DNA from: CAZPQM01 sp964588995
GTDB taxonomy: Bacteria; Pseudomonadota; Alphaproteobacteria; Rickettsiales; UBA8987
Direction: 5' to 3'
Assembly (NCBI GenBank): GCA_964588995.1
Contig: CAZPQM010000001.1
Coordinates: forward strand, 206,632 to 270,631
DNA length: 64,000 bases
Part shown: one piece after another, positions 16,854 through 25,958 of the stretch
How the letters are laid out: each line of letters begins with the position of its first letter
How positions within the stretch are numbered: position 1 is the stretch's first letter
The notes under the pieces: generated by a model
Database searches by the model: none
Told to the model about the DNA's origin: nothing
Seen by the model: the letters and a program-made list of their open reading frames with translations, nothing else
Translations under genes and position numbers: made by a program

Positions 16854-19298
16854 ATGACTAACGTTATTAAAGGAACGAAATTTTCCGACGTATTATTTGG
16901 AACAGGTGAAAATGATTTAATCCGCGCACGTGATGGAGATGACGTAATCTATAGTTATGGCGGTAGCGACACGGTCTACGGAAATCAGGGAAATGACCTG
17001 TTTTTCGGAAATGCTCAGGATGACGTGCTTTATGGTGGGCGTGATAACGATACCATCAATGGAAATGAAGGCGACGATACGCTGAAAGGCCATCACGGTT
17101 TAGACCGGATACTCGGGGGCGATGGTAATGACGAAATCCGCGGCGGTCACGATGCCGATATTCTCTTCGGTGATGCAGGCGATGATGATATACGCGCAGG
17201 CAATGGTGATGACGAACTTTACGGCGGCATAGGAAATGATGACCTCCGGGGCAACCGGGGCAATGATACGCTGGAAGGACATGATGGAGACGATACCCTC
17301 CACGGCGGAAAGGATAATGATGAACTTTATGGCCATGTAGGTACTGATTTTCTGTATGGCGGTCAGGGAGATGATCTGATATTCGGCGGTGAAGGTAATG
17401 ACGATATCCGCGGACACCATGGTAATGACCTTATCGACGGTGAAGAGGGAGACGATTTCGTCCGTGCCGGTAGTGATAATGATACCGTAACGGGAGGTAT
17501 CGGCGATGATACGCTCCACGGTAACAACGGTGAAGATCTGCTATACGGCAATGACGGAGACGATGAGCTCCGCGGCGGCAAGGATAATGACCAGCTATAC
17601 GGGCATTCGGGTATGGATTCACTATATGGTGGACATGGCGATGATCTACTCGTCGGCGGCGATGGCGATGATGCCTTATATGGCCGTCAGGGTAATGATA
17701 CGTTGATTGGCGGCGCAGGTGCCGATTACCTGGTCGGTAATCAGGGTAGTGATACGTTTGTTTACGAACAAGTTTCTGACTCTACGCTGTCAACAGCCGA
17801 TACCATTACAGGGTTCGGCGAAGAGGATGTGATTGATCTTTCGGCTATCGGTGTTGCCTCTATGGAGCAATTAACGATTTCTATAATAGATCGCGAAACG
17901 CACATAGCGGATCAGAATTCTGATTTTTACCTCGTGCTTAAAGGTAAGCGCCAGCTGGAGGATAGCAATTTTATCTTTGGTGAAGGCGATACGAGCGATA
18001 CTTCGTTTGCTATGGCAGATTATAACGTGGTTTCCCCGTCGAATGAGGTAACCTATCAGGCCGAACGTGTTTACGGAAACGCGTTTGGCGAATATCAACT
18101 CGCCGATGTGAACGGCGATGGTACGGTTGATGTCTTAAGCGCAAATGGCGCCTTTGGCGCAGGCTTGGTGATGTTGGACGGCGCCTCCGGTACTTTCAAC
18201 CGCATCAGCTATGAGGATGTCGGGGATTACAGGCTGGCTGATGCCAATGGGGACGGTACGCTGGATGTCTTTACCACTTCACGCGGTGGCCTTACATGGG
18301 TAGACGGCGCAGATGGCACGCTGAATCGAGTTACCTTTAACGAGGTAGGTGTGTTTGATGTGGCTGATATCGACAATGACGGTCAGCTAGACATAGTCAG
18401 TGCCGGTGGTAGCTTCCAGAATGGTACGGCTATAAGCGGGCTGATGCAATATACACTCGACGGCAGCATGACGCGAATTTCCTCTAACGACGTGAACCAG
18501 TTCCATCTGGCTGACATGGACAGTGACGCAGCACTCGAGATTCTGACCACCGATACCACGTACGGTAATGGGGATGCCATCAATGGTACCGTTTTCTACA
18601 ATGTAGACGGATCTATGGTACGATTTAATTTTATTGAACCACAAAGCATGACGCTCGCTAATGTCGATAGTGATGATGCGATGGAAGTGTTCAGCCGTGC
18701 AAGCACCTATAGTAATGGTACTGAGATTAGCGGCCTGCATTACCTCGACGGCGAAACGCTGATTCGAGTCACGACCAACGAGGTAAATAATTATGCAATC
18801 GGTGATGCGGATAATGATGGTGAAATGGAAATCGTCGCGCTCGACAACAGCTATGCCAATGGTACGGCAATCGGCGGCATCATCCTTTACGAACTGGATG
18901 GTAGCATGACCCGGCTGGATAGCCGCGACGCCGATAAGGTCCATATCGCCGATATTGACGGCGACGGATCCAATGATATTCTCGTGAGCGGCGGAGCATT
19001 TGGCAATGGACTCGTCGAGATATCCACCGCGCTCGAAGGAACACCCACCTATATTGGCACCGATTCCGCCGACCTGTTCAGGTTTGACGGAGATAGCGTC
19101 GATAGCGTTATTGAAGGGTTCGTTTCCGGCGAAGATATTCTCTATCTTGAGCAACATAGCGGGATTACAAATGCAGCAGATGTCATAGCGCGTATATCAG
19201 GGAATGGAGACGACCTCGAATTGGCCTATCATGACGAAGTCACGGTCACTTTAACCGGCATCAGCGGCCTCACAGAGGGAGATATCGTTCTCTATTAA
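16854..19298 (+). CDS. RTX calcium-binding repeat protein with FG-GAP-like repeats
   Basis: An 814-residue acidic protein with no signal peptide. Residues about 1-300 consist of roughly 30 GGxGxDxLx-type nonapeptides that bind calcium in a parallel beta-roll. They end in a serralysin-type segment (GSDTFVYEQV, ADTITGFGEEDVIDLSAIGV). Residues about 385-720 hold seven EF-hand-like repeats such as DVNGDGTVDVL, DIDNDGQLDIV and DIDGDGSNDIL in an FG-GAP/VCBS propeller-like array. A second serralysin-type C-terminal segment (ADLFRFDG, GFVSGEDILYLEQ) closes the protein and is the expected type I secretion signal region. No catalytic domain is visible, so an adhesin or surface or matrix protein is likely. 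GGAG precedes the ATG. No type I transporter is nearby. Confidence 0.9.
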   Translation: MTNVIKGTKFSDVLFGTGENDLIRARDGDDVIYSYGGSDTVYGNQGNDLFFGNAQDDVLYGGRDNDTINGNEGDDTLKGHHGLDRILGGDGNDEIRGGHDADILFGDAGDDDIRAGNGDDELYGGIGNDDLRGNRGNDTLEGHDGDDTLHGGKDNDELYGHVGTDFLYGGQGDDLIFGGEGNDDIRGHHGNDLIDGEEGDDFVRAGSDNDTVTGGIGDDTLHGNNGEDLLYGNDGDDELRGGKDNDQLYGHSGMDSLYGGHGDDLLVGGDGDDALYGRQGNDTLIGGAGADYLVGNQGSDTFVYEQVSDSTLSTADTITGFGEEDVIDLSAIGVASMEQLTISIIDRETHIADQNSDFYLVLKGKRQLEDSNFIFGEGDTSDTSFAMADYNVVSPSNEVTYQAERVYGNAFGEYQLADVNGDGTVDVLSANGAFGAGLVMLDGASGTFNRISYEDVGDYRLADANGDGTLDVFTTSRGGLTWVDGADGTLNRVTFNEVGVFDVADIDNDGQLDIVSAGGSFQNGTAISGLMQYTLDGSMTRISSNDVNQFHLADMDSDAALEILTTDTTYGNGDAINGTVFYNVDGSMVRFNFIEPQSMTLANVDSDDAMEVFSRASTYSNGTEISGLHYLDGETLIRVTTNEVNNYAIGDADNDGEMEIVALDNSYANGTAIGGIILYELDGSMTRLDSRDADKVHIADIDGDGSNDILVSGGAFGNGLVEISTALEGTPTYIGTDSADLFRFDGDSVDSVIEGFVSGEDILYLEQHSGITNAADVIARISGNGDDLELAYHDEVTVTLTGISGLTEGDIVLY

Positions 19299-19302
19299 CG
19301 GG

Positions 19303-19839
19303 TCAGCGGTCATTACGCCGCAATAGCACGTAAAGCGCGCCCTTACCGCCATCTTTCGGCTGCGCGTAATCATAAAACAATACGAGCGGCGCAATGCGCG
19401 ATTCGGAAAGCCAGCGCGGTACTTCGTTTTGCAACACCCCGCCTTGAAGCACTCCGCCCTTCCCGGTAATAATCAGGACACAACGCCGACCCTGCATATA
19501 AGCGCGCTCGAGGGTCGCAATCACTAAATTCTCCGCCTGCTCGCGGGTTTTACCATGCAAATCCAGCCGTATATCGATAGGGTACTTCCCTTTACGAACT
19601 GTATCCGCCAGCTTGCGATCCACCCGGCTGGTATCACCGAGCGATACTATGTTGCCAGCTCTAGAATCGTGAAACGAAGTCGGATGATCGTGTTTTACAT
19701 TTGACGACGAAACATGGTCTGACTCCGGCGGCTGCTTTTCTCTGCTCTCAGTATGGCTCGTAAGCACGCGCTCCTTACCCTTAACCGGCCTGACTCCCTC
19801 GGTTGCCTGACTCCACAGCTCGTCTTCATCCTTTGGCAT
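19303..19839 (-). CDS. Smr domain protein
   Basis: A 178-residue protein with a disordered, charged N-terminal half and a C-terminal Smr domain: DIRLDLHGKTREQAENLV, CVLIITGKGG, and LVLFYDYAQPKDGGKGALYVLLRR. Smr domains occur in MutS2 and in stand-alone proteins with nucleic-acid nicking or binding activity. The LDLHG and GKGG motifs are intact. The start chosen (MPKDEDELW) overlaps the tgt end by 14 nt. It is convergent with the RTX gene, with 4 nt between the stops. Confidence 0.88.
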   Translation of the reverse strand: MPKDEDELWSQATEGVRPVKGKERVLTSHTESREKQPPESDHVSSSNVKHDHPTSFHDSRAGNIVSLGDTSRVDRKLADTVRKGKYPIDIRLDLHGKTREQAENLVIATLERAYMQGRRCVLIITGKGGVLQGGVLQNEVPRWLSESRIAPLVLFYDYAQPKDGGKGALYVLLRRNDR

Positions 19840-20935
19840 AATATGTCTGCACGTGTTTTGCATATTCGTCTAGCGTTCCGCCGGAAATCGCCTCACGAAT
19901 TTCCTGCATTAAATGCTGGTAATAGCTAACATTATGCCATGAAAGCAGCATCGGGCCGAGCATTTCCTTCGCCTTAAACAAGTGATGCAGATAGGCCCTG
20001 GAGTAATCGCGGCTGGCCGGGCAATCCACCTTCGGGTCTAACGGCTCGGGATCATCCGCAAAACGGCTATTGCGAATATTCACCACACCATAGCTTGTAA
20101 AGGCCTGACCGTTACGACCAGAACGGGTGGGCATCACGCAATCAAACATATCGATGCCGCGCATCACCGCGCCAATAATATCGTCCGGCCTGCCGACACC
20201 CATCAGATAACGCGGTCTATCCTCCGGCAGATGCGGGCAGGTGACATCCAGCGTATCAAACATCAGCTGCTGCCCCTCTCCAACAGCAAGCCCACCGACG
20301 GCGTAGCCATCAAAACCAATATCCATCAGGGCTTTCGCAGATACTTCACGCAAATCAGCAAAAATGCTCCCCTGTACAATACCAAACAGGCCGTAGCCCT
20401 CACGCGCCTGATAGGCTTGTTTACTGCGCTCCGCCCAGCGAAGTGAGAGTTCCATCGATTCCTTCGCGCCTTCATAGGAAATCGGATAGGCGGGGCATTC
20501 ATCGAATATCATGGTAATCGTCGCATCAAGCAAATGCTGAATCTCCATCGAGCGTTCGGGCGAGAGCATGTGTTTCGAGCCGTCAATATGCGACTGAAAC
20601 TCCACCCCCTCTTCGCTTAATTTGCGCAGTTGCGCAAGGCTCATCACCTGAAAGCCGCCGGAATCGGTCAGGATTGGCCCATCCCAATTCATAAAAGCCC
20701 GTAATCCACCGAGCTTCGCGACACGCTCTGCTGTCGGCCTGAGCATTAAATGGTAGGTATTACCCAGAATAATGTCTGCACCGGCCTGTCGAACCTGATC
20801 CGTCATGAGCGCCTTAACGCTGCCCACCGTACCCACGGGCATAAAGGCAGGGGTGCGTATATCGCCGTGTTTCGTTGTAAGCACACCAGTGCGGGCATTG
20901 TTGTCTTTTGCGTTGATAGTAAATGAAAGTGTCAT
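19826..20935 (-). CDS. tgt: tRNA-guanine transglycosylase with altered zinc site
   Basis: Exchanges guanine-34 of GUN-anticodon tRNAs for the queuosine precursor preQ1. The 369-residue protein has the general acid Asp (D91 in LTDSGGFQVMS), the nucleophile Asp (D266 in MFDCVMPTRSGRNG), DECPAYP and GGLAVGE. The zinc site is abnormal: the usual CxCxxC reads V304-D-C306-P-A-S309, so two of three cysteines are gone, while His335 (SWHN) remains. The start at 20935 follows the queA stop by 2 nt, and the two genes form a queuosine operon. Confidence 0.95.
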   Translation of the reverse strand: MTLSFTINAKDNNARTGVLTTKHGDIRTPAFMPVGTVGSVKALMTDQVRQAGADIILGNTYHLMLRPTAERVAKLGGLRAFMNWDGPILTDSGGFQVMSLAQLRKLSEEGVEFQSHIDGSKHMLSPERSMEIQHLLDATITMIFDECPAYPISYEGAKESMELSLRWAERSKQAYQAREGYGLFGIVQGSIFADLREVSAKALMDIGFDGYAVGGLAVGEGQQLMFDTLDVTCPHLPEDRPRYLMGVGRPDDIIGAVMRGIDMFDCVMPTRSGRNGQAFTSYGVVNIRNSRFADDPEPLDPKVDCPASRDYSRAYLHHLFKAKEMLGPMLLSWHNVSYYQHLMQEIREAISGGTLDEYAKHVQTYYAKG

Positions 20936-20937
20936 GG

Positions 20938-21972
20938 CTATGTTTGCCGCTCCAGCAAACACGCATCCCCGTAGGAATAAAAGCGATAGCGCTGATCAAG
21001 CGCATGCTGATAGGCCTCGCGCATCGTCTCAAGCCCGGAAAACGCAGACACGAGCATAAATAAGGTTGACCGCGGCGTATGAAAGTTCGTGAATAAGCGA
21101 TCCACACATTTGAATTTATAACCCGGCGTGATGAAAATATCGGTTGCCCCTTGGGTTGGGCTGACCCATCCCGCATCATCCGCCACCGTTTCCAGCACCC
21201 GCATGCTGGTCGTACCGATCGAAACGACCTTACCGCCCTGCTCGCGCGACTGGTTAATAATAGCCACATCTTCCTCACGCAGGATAAACCGCTCGCTATG
21301 CATTTTATGCTCTTCGACATTATCCACTTTAACCGGTAGGAACGTCCCCGCCCCCACATGCAGCGTCACATAGGCTATGCGAACTCCCTGTGCCTCTAAT
21401 TCCACCAGCAATGCATCCGTAAAATGCAGCCCGGCCGTAGGCGCGGCCACCGCACCGCTATGTTTTGCATATACCGTTTGATAATCCTGCTCGTCCGCCT
21501 TCTCCTCTTTGCGCCGCTTAGCGATATAGGGAGGTAAGGGCATCACGCCATGCACGGCGAGCGCTGCCTGAAAGCCCGTCTCGTCAAGATCGGAGGTGAC
21601 GAACACCTCGCCCCCCTCACCTTTTTGCGTCACGGTGAGCGTGAAGCCATCCGCTACATGCAGTTCCGCACCCAGAGCGAAGCGTTTCGCGGGTTTAGCA
21701 AAGGCGGACCAGCTACCATCCCCTTGTGGCTGGTGCAGCGTAATTTCAGCTGCTTTCCCGTCAACCGTGCCATAAAGCCGAGCCGGAATCACCTTGGTAT
21801 CGTTTAGCACCAATACATCGCCCGGCTGCAAGAGACCTGGCAAATCCGATACATGGTAATCATCCACCCCATCCTGCCGCACGTGCAGGAGCCGAGCCGT
21901 CTCCCGCTCCGCTTTGGGGTGCGTGGCGATCAGCTCTTCCGGTAGTTCAAAGTCAAAGTCAGCGAGTTTCAT
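20938..21972 (-). CDS. queA: tRNA preQ1(34) S-adenosylmethionine ribosyltransferase-isomerase
   Basis: Transfers the ribosyl moiety of AdoMet to preQ1 in tRNA, the step after Tgt in queuosine synthesis. The 344-residue length is standard. QueA motifs are visible: FDFELPEELIATHPKAERE, GDVLVLNDTKVIPARL, SGAVAAPTAGLHFTDALL, VTLHVGAGTFLPVKV, MHSERF and TNFHTPRSTLFMLVSAF. It overlaps nothing and is followed 2 nt later by tgt. A palindromic repeat occupies the spacer upstream. Confidence 0.97.
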   Translation of the reverse strand: MKLADFDFELPEELIATHPKAERETARLLHVRQDGVDDYHVSDLPGLLQPGDVLVLNDTKVIPARLYGTVDGKAAEITLHQPQGDGSWSAFAKPAKRFALGAELHVADGFTLTVTQKGEGGEVFVTSDLDETGFQAALAVHGVMPLPPYIAKRRKEEKADEQDYQTVYAKHSGAVAAPTAGLHFTDALLVELEAQGVRIAYVTLHVGAGTFLPVKVDNVEEHKMHSERFILREEDVAIINQSREQGGKVVSIGTTSMRVLETVADDAGWVSPTQGATDIFITPGYKFKCVDRLFTNFHTPRSTLFMLVSAFSGLETMREAYQHALDQRYRFYSYGDACLLERQT

Positions 21973-21980
21973 GCAGGTAT

Positions 21981-22084
21981 GTCATCCTGAGCGAACCGGA
22001 GTTTAGCGAGGGGAGCCGAAGGATTTACTGCAAGAAAAAAAGAGGCATCGTCCGCTTTGGTTCGAATAATCCGCTCAGAATGAC
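21981..22084. repeat. Palindromic repeat, family A, copy 1 (intergenic)
   Basis: A 104 bp element bounded by GTCATCCTGAGCG and CGCTCAGAATGAC. The left arm contains the degenerate AGCGAACCGGAG...CCGAAGGAT typical of the family. It lies between the cyclophilin gene and queA. Four further copies lie at 50.7, 51.8, 52.8 and 55.9 kb. Confidence 0.8.
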
Positions 22085-22102
22085 CTTAAAAAATAAGTTT
22101 AC

Positions 22103-22669
22103 TTAATTCGCCGCCGCATTTGCATCTTCGGAAGCCTCTTCCGCATCCGCCGCCACTTGCAGCTTAATCAGCTGATCCGGATCGGTCACCTTACCGGAGA
22201 ACGCGTCACCCTTCTTTATCGCATCCACATGCTCCATACCTTCAACGACTTCGCCGAATACGGTATATTGCCCGTCCAGATGCGGCGCATCTTCGAACAC
22301 GATGAAAAACTGGCTATCCGCGCTGTTTACATCCATCGCACGCGCCATCGAAACCGTACCGCGCATATGCTTCGCGTCAGAAAATTCCGCATCCAGATTC
22401 TTGCCCGAGCCGCCCGTGCCAGTGCCGGTTGGGTCACCCGTTTGCGCCATAAACCCATCAATCACACGGTGAAACACGACACCATCGTAAAACCCTTCGC
22501 GCGTCAGCTCTTTAATCCGCGCCACATGATTGGGCGCCAACTCAGGCTTTAGTTCAATGACAACGCGGCCATCTTCCAAATCCATATAGAGAGTATTTTC
22601 CAAATCTGCCGCCATCGCCGTTCCTTTCGTTACAATAAGCATTACTGCCGCTAATAATAAAGTTCGCAT
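22103..22669 (-). CDS. Periplasmic peptidyl-prolyl cis-trans isomerase, cyclophilin type
   Basis: Catalyses proline isomerisation during folding of exported proteins. The 188-residue protein starts with a signal peptide (MRTLLLAAVMLIVTKGTAMAA), then a cyclophilin domain with FHRVIDGFMAQTGDPTGTG (catalytic Arg and Gln), SADSQFFIVFEDAPHLDGQY (QFFI motif; the usual Trp is His here) and VFGEVVEGMEHVDAI. An Ala/Glu-rich tail follows. No operon partner is obvious. Confidence 0.94.
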   Translation of the reverse strand: MRTLLLAAVMLIVTKGTAMAADLENTLYMDLEDGRVVIELKPELAPNHVARIKELTREGFYDGVVFHRVIDGFMAQTGDPTGTGTGGSGKNLDAEFSDAKHMRGTVSMARAMDVNSADSQFFIVFEDAPHLDGQYTVFGEVVEGMEHVDAIKKGDAFSGKVTDPDQLIKLQVAADAEEASEDANAAAN

Positions 22670-22708
22670 AATTCCTCCTTCAAATGCTGCCTTACTATAC
22701 AGATTGTG

Positions 22709-24100
22709 CTAATCCGTTAAAGGATTTTTACGCCCTTTTAATAATGGCCACCCCGCACAAATAATGAAAAAAACACCACCTAGCACCGCAATCATACCGC
22801 CCAGTCGCAGCATATGCGTTGCAGCCTCCACTTCCGCGGAAGGCACCACCCCAGGTGTTTTACGCATCGCGCCGTAGCCGCCCATCACCGCCAGCGCGAT
22901 GATATGCATCAGCTGCCCCAGCCCGTAAAAACCCGGCTGCACATAGCGCAGTTTTTTCATCCAGCCTGCCGTTGCATAGCCGTAGCGGTCAATCACCGTA
23001 TAGGTAATGCCCATGAAGGCGAGGGAGACGCCGACGATAGAGCCATGGTAATGCGCGGGAATAATCGTATTGCTGCCCGAAATAAACAGGCTGATAATGC
23101 CACCGGCTGCGAAAAGCAGGATAGACCAGTAGAGCGCCTGCTTTTCAACCGATCGGTTAATTGCGCTACGCGACCGCCACCAGCCGCGCACTAAGTACAG
23201 CCCAACTACAAACGGAAGCAAAGCGCCAGCATAGCGCATTTGCTGCGTAAACCACTGCATATGTTCCTGCGAGGTTATCTCATAGGCCGTATAGGCATAG
23301 GGGAATGCCAAAACCAGAGTCAGATTAATTATATATAATGTAATTAGTATCTTATTCGATATTTTTAATGTATTACCTGATAAATTAGCCAGCCAGATCC
23401 AGCAGAGCGTCATCATAAAGGCATAGGTAAATTGCAAGAGATGCCCCCCACCCCAGAACATGATTTCAAACTGCTCCTGCTTACCGATGGGATAAAGAAT
23501 CAGATAGGGTTTTAGCGCCTGTACCGACCAGATAAAGGCGGCAATCGCCGCAAGATACGTCACAGCAATCACCCACATGGAGACCAGTACACCATCATAA
23601 TGCTGCGGTTTATCCCGCATCCACTCAACGCAATGATCTTTTAGTACATAAAACGCCACAAGGAAGACAGCGACGAGAAACAGACTCAGCCCTAACCAGA
23701 AGCTGTAATTATCATAAACCGGTACGTAATTATTGAGATAGGGCGTGCCTTCTGCCTCCATAAACGGCGACCCCGCCAGCATGATCGCTCCGGCTAACCC
23801 GGCCATAAGGGCGATAAAGTCGCCAATTGCGAGCTTACCCGGCTTATAGGCCGTTATCATCGCTGCCGTGAACGATAGCAGCCAGATCAGAACGGATAGA
23901 TTGACGTGAATAACCAGTGCGGTCTCAAAAAAGTCTTCAAACGGAATATATTCTGCCGTTGCCGGGATCCGCGCCATAACGAGCAATACGGCATAAAGCC
24001 CGGCCAGCGCGAGCGCCGAAAGGCCGAGCAACAGCCAGCCGCGAATAACCCATTCCTTTTCGTCATTCGGCGAAAAAAGCAGTTTCGCACTTGCGTTCAT
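22709..24100 (-). CDS. Heme-copper oxidase subunit I-like membrane protein
   Basis: A 463-residue inner-membrane protein with about 12 hydrophobic segments and the outline of a cytochrome oxidase subunit I. Candidate haem ligands are the helix II His in ALVIHVNLSVL and the HxH pair in PAHYHGSIVGVS, and the first CuB His is in FWGGGHLLQF. Where oxidases have adjacent CuB histidines, I see only one (TSQEHMQWF). It is therefore either a divergent cbb3/Nor-like protein or an oxidase relative with an altered copper site. It diverges from ctaA with 48 bp between start codons. No subunit II or III is adjacent. The start is M at 24100; a GTG at 24127 is possible. Confidence 0.7.
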   Translation of the reverse strand: MNASAKLLFSPNDEKEWVIRGWLLLGLSALALAGLYAVLLVMARIPATAEYIPFEDFFETALVIHVNLSVLIWLLSFTAAMITAYKPGKLAIGDFIALMAGLAGAIMLAGSPFMEAEGTPYLNNYVPVYDNYSFWLGLSLFLVAVFLVAFYVLKDHCVEWMRDKPQHYDGVLVSMWVIAVTYLAAIAAFIWSVQALKPYLILYPIGKQEQFEIMFWGGGHLLQFTYAFMMTLCWIWLANLSGNTLKISNKILITLYIINLTLVLAFPYAYTAYEITSQEHMQWFTQQMRYAGALLPFVVGLYLVRGWWRSRSAINRSVEKQALYWSILLFAAGGIISLFISGSNTIIPAHYHGSIVGVSLAFMGITYTVIDRYGYATAGWMKKLRYVQPGFYGLGQLMHIIALAVMGGYGAMRKTPGVVPSAEVEAATHMLRLGGMIAVLGGVFFIICAGWPLLKGRKNPLTD

Positions 24101-24148
24101 GTAACCAACCCGTAATATGTTGCGCACTATCTAGCATTGGTATTCCCT

Positions 24149-25240
24149 ATGGCACAAGCAAAAGCAAGACCTTACTACGATACGTTGGATGAGCGGAAGC
24201 GCAAAACCATTGCCTATTGGCTGTTTGCCGTATGTTTCATGATTTTCTGCATGGTGGTGATCGGCGGCCTGACCCGCCTTACGCATTCCGGCCTTTCTAT
24301 GACTGACTGGCAACCGATCCATGGCATTATACCGCCCATGAACGCCGAAGAATGGCAGGAAGAGTTTGATGCTTATCGCCAGTATCCGGAGTATCAGAAG
24401 ATCAATAAAGGGATGTCGCTGGATGCCTTTAAGCAAATTTTTTATGTTGAATGGATCCACCGTATCGCCGGGCGAATTACGGGGCTGGTGGTGCTGGTTC
24501 CATTAATCTATTTTACACTACGCGGTTACTTAGATCGGGGCTGGTTTATCCGTTTTTTCCTTATGGGTGGCTTAATCGGCGTGCAGGCGGTCATTGGCTG
24601 GCTCATGGTGCAAAGCGGCATGAAAGATAATCCCGATGTCAGCCAGTACCGCCTTGCAACGCACCTCACCGTTGCCTTTATTATTTTTACGCTGTTTTTT
24701 GCCTCCGCGCTCAAATGGTGGCCATCGCGCCCTGCGGCAGTAAAGGACCCAGACCCCCTATCCCGCTTGAAAAAATGGACGCATATCTTCGCCGGTTTGC
24801 TCCTGTTGCAAATTGTTATCGGCGGATTTGTAGCTGGGTTGGATGCCGGAAAAATCTATAATACATGGCCGCTCATGGGCGACCGCCTCGTACCGAGCGA
24901 AATCTGGTTTTTATCACCCTGGTACCTTAACTTATTTGAAAACGCCGCCATGGTGCAGTTTATTCACCGCAATATGGCCTATCTTTTATTCGCCTTCGGG
25001 CTGATCTATTTTATCAACCTTTACCGGCAGGTGCCGCACGCCACCATTCGCAAAGGCGCGATTGCGTTTCTGGTGCTCCTGTTCTTGCAAGTACTGCTGG
25101 GTATAAAAACGCTCATACTCGGCGTACCGATTGCCCTCGGCTCAATTCATCAGGCGAGTGCGCTCATCCTCTTCGCGAGTGTGATTTTCCTGATGGTAAA
25201 GCTGAAGCAGCTTAAAGTCGCAAGCCTTAGCGCGGAATAA
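24149..25240 (+). CDS. ctaA: Heme A synthase (COX15/CtaA type)
   Basis: Converts haem O to haem A for aa3-type oxidases. The 363-residue protein with eight membrane segments is the long COX15-like class found in alphaproteobacteria and mitochondria. Motifs: VVIGGLTRLTHSGLSMTDWQ, EWIHRIAGRITGL (haem-ligating His), RLATHLTVAF, LLLQIVIGGFVAGLDAGK, MVQFIHRNMAYLL and GSIHQASALILF. The ATG at 24149 is preferred over a TTG at 24137. Its 3' end overlaps the convergent ankyrin gene by 14 nt. Confidence 0.96.
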   Translation: MAQAKARPYYDTLDERKRKTIAYWLFAVCFMIFCMVVIGGLTRLTHSGLSMTDWQPIHGIIPPMNAEEWQEEFDAYRQYPEYQKINKGMSLDAFKQIFYVEWIHRIAGRITGLVVLVPLIYFTLRGYLDRGWFIRFFLMGGLIGVQAVIGWLMVQSGMKDNPDVSQYRLATHLTVAFIIFTLFFASALKWWPSRPAAVKDPDPLSRLKKWTHIFAGLLLLQIVIGGFVAGLDAGKIYNTWPLMGDRLVPSEIWFLSPWYLNLFENAAMVQFIHRNMAYLLFAFGLIYFINLYRQVPHATIRKGAIAFLVLLFLQVLLGIKTLILGVPIALGSIHQASALILFASVIFLMVKLKQLKVASLSAE

Positions 25241-25958
25241 GCAGCCGCGCGAGTTTTTTATGCCCGTGCTCGAGCGCGTAATCATAGGCGCGCTTGCCCC
25301 GCCAATCGACCATATTGGTAGAGGCACCCAGCTCAAGTAATAATTTCGCCCGTTCGACCTGATTCGCAGAAGCCGCTACCATTAAAGGCGTATACCCCAG
25401 ATAATTACTCGCGTTCGGGTCCAGCCCGGCTTCAACAAAAAATGCCACTACCTGCTCCATATAGTCAAATTCTTTACCCGCCGTCGTCTGGCTGTGCAGC
25501 ATCGTATTACCATCATCATCCTGCGCCCAGACATCCGCTCCGAGCTGGTGCAACGTCCGAACAATTTTGATATTATTGCTGCTCGCAGCGATATGCAGCG
25601 GGGTTCGTCCGACCACATCCCGCGCCTCAATATCGGCGTTATGCTTCAGTAATAGCCGTGTTATTTCCGGAAATTCATGCCACCCCATCAGATGCAGCGG
25701 GGTCATCATGCGGAAATCTATCGCCTCGATATCTGCCCCTGCCTTTAAGAGCATTTCAACCAGCTCCGCCTGCCCGGTTTCAACAGCATTATGCAGCGGA
25801 GTACGGCCATATTCATCCGTAATTGTATAGTCGGCCTTGCGCTCCAGTAACCGCTTGACCTTACGCGCATCTTCCTTGGCTATCGCATCAAAGAGTGGGC
25901 TTTGCGCCCAGGCGGATGAGGGAAGAAAGCATAGCAATAATAATAGGATAAGGCGCAT
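25227..25958 (-). CDS. Exported ankyrin-repeat protein
   Basis: A 243-residue protein with a signal peptide (MRLILLLLLCFLPSSAWA) and about six ankyrin repeats, e.g. YGRTPLHNAVETGQAELVEM, VGRTPLHIAASSNNIKIV and LGYTPLMVAASANQVERAK. It presumably binds a protein partner in the periplasm. The start overlaps the dusB stop as TGATG, so translation is coupled. In many alphaproteobacteria dusB (nifR3) is followed by ntrBC; here this gene takes that place. Confidence 0.92.
   Translation of the reverse strand: MRLILLLLLCFLPSSAWAQSPLFDAIAKEDARKVKRLLERKADYTITDEYGRTPLHNAVETGQAELVEMLLKAGADIEAIDFRMMTPLHLMGWHEFPEITRLLLKHNADIEARDVVGRTPLHIAASSNNIKIVRTLHQLGADVWAQDDDGNTMLHSQTTAGKEFDYMEQVVAFFVEAGLDPNASNYLGYTPLMVAASANQVERAKLLLELGASTNMVDWRGKRAYDYALEHGHKKLARLLIPR

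Noticed and set aside
17000..17760. Regular short repeats suggestive of a CRISPR array
   Set aside because: They are 27 bp coding repeats of the RTX nonapeptide without unique spacers or neighbouring cas genes.
18387..19157. 256-codon open frame antisense to the RTX gene
   Set aside because: It is a by-product of the regular codon pattern of the FG-GAP repeats; it has no start context or recognisable domain.
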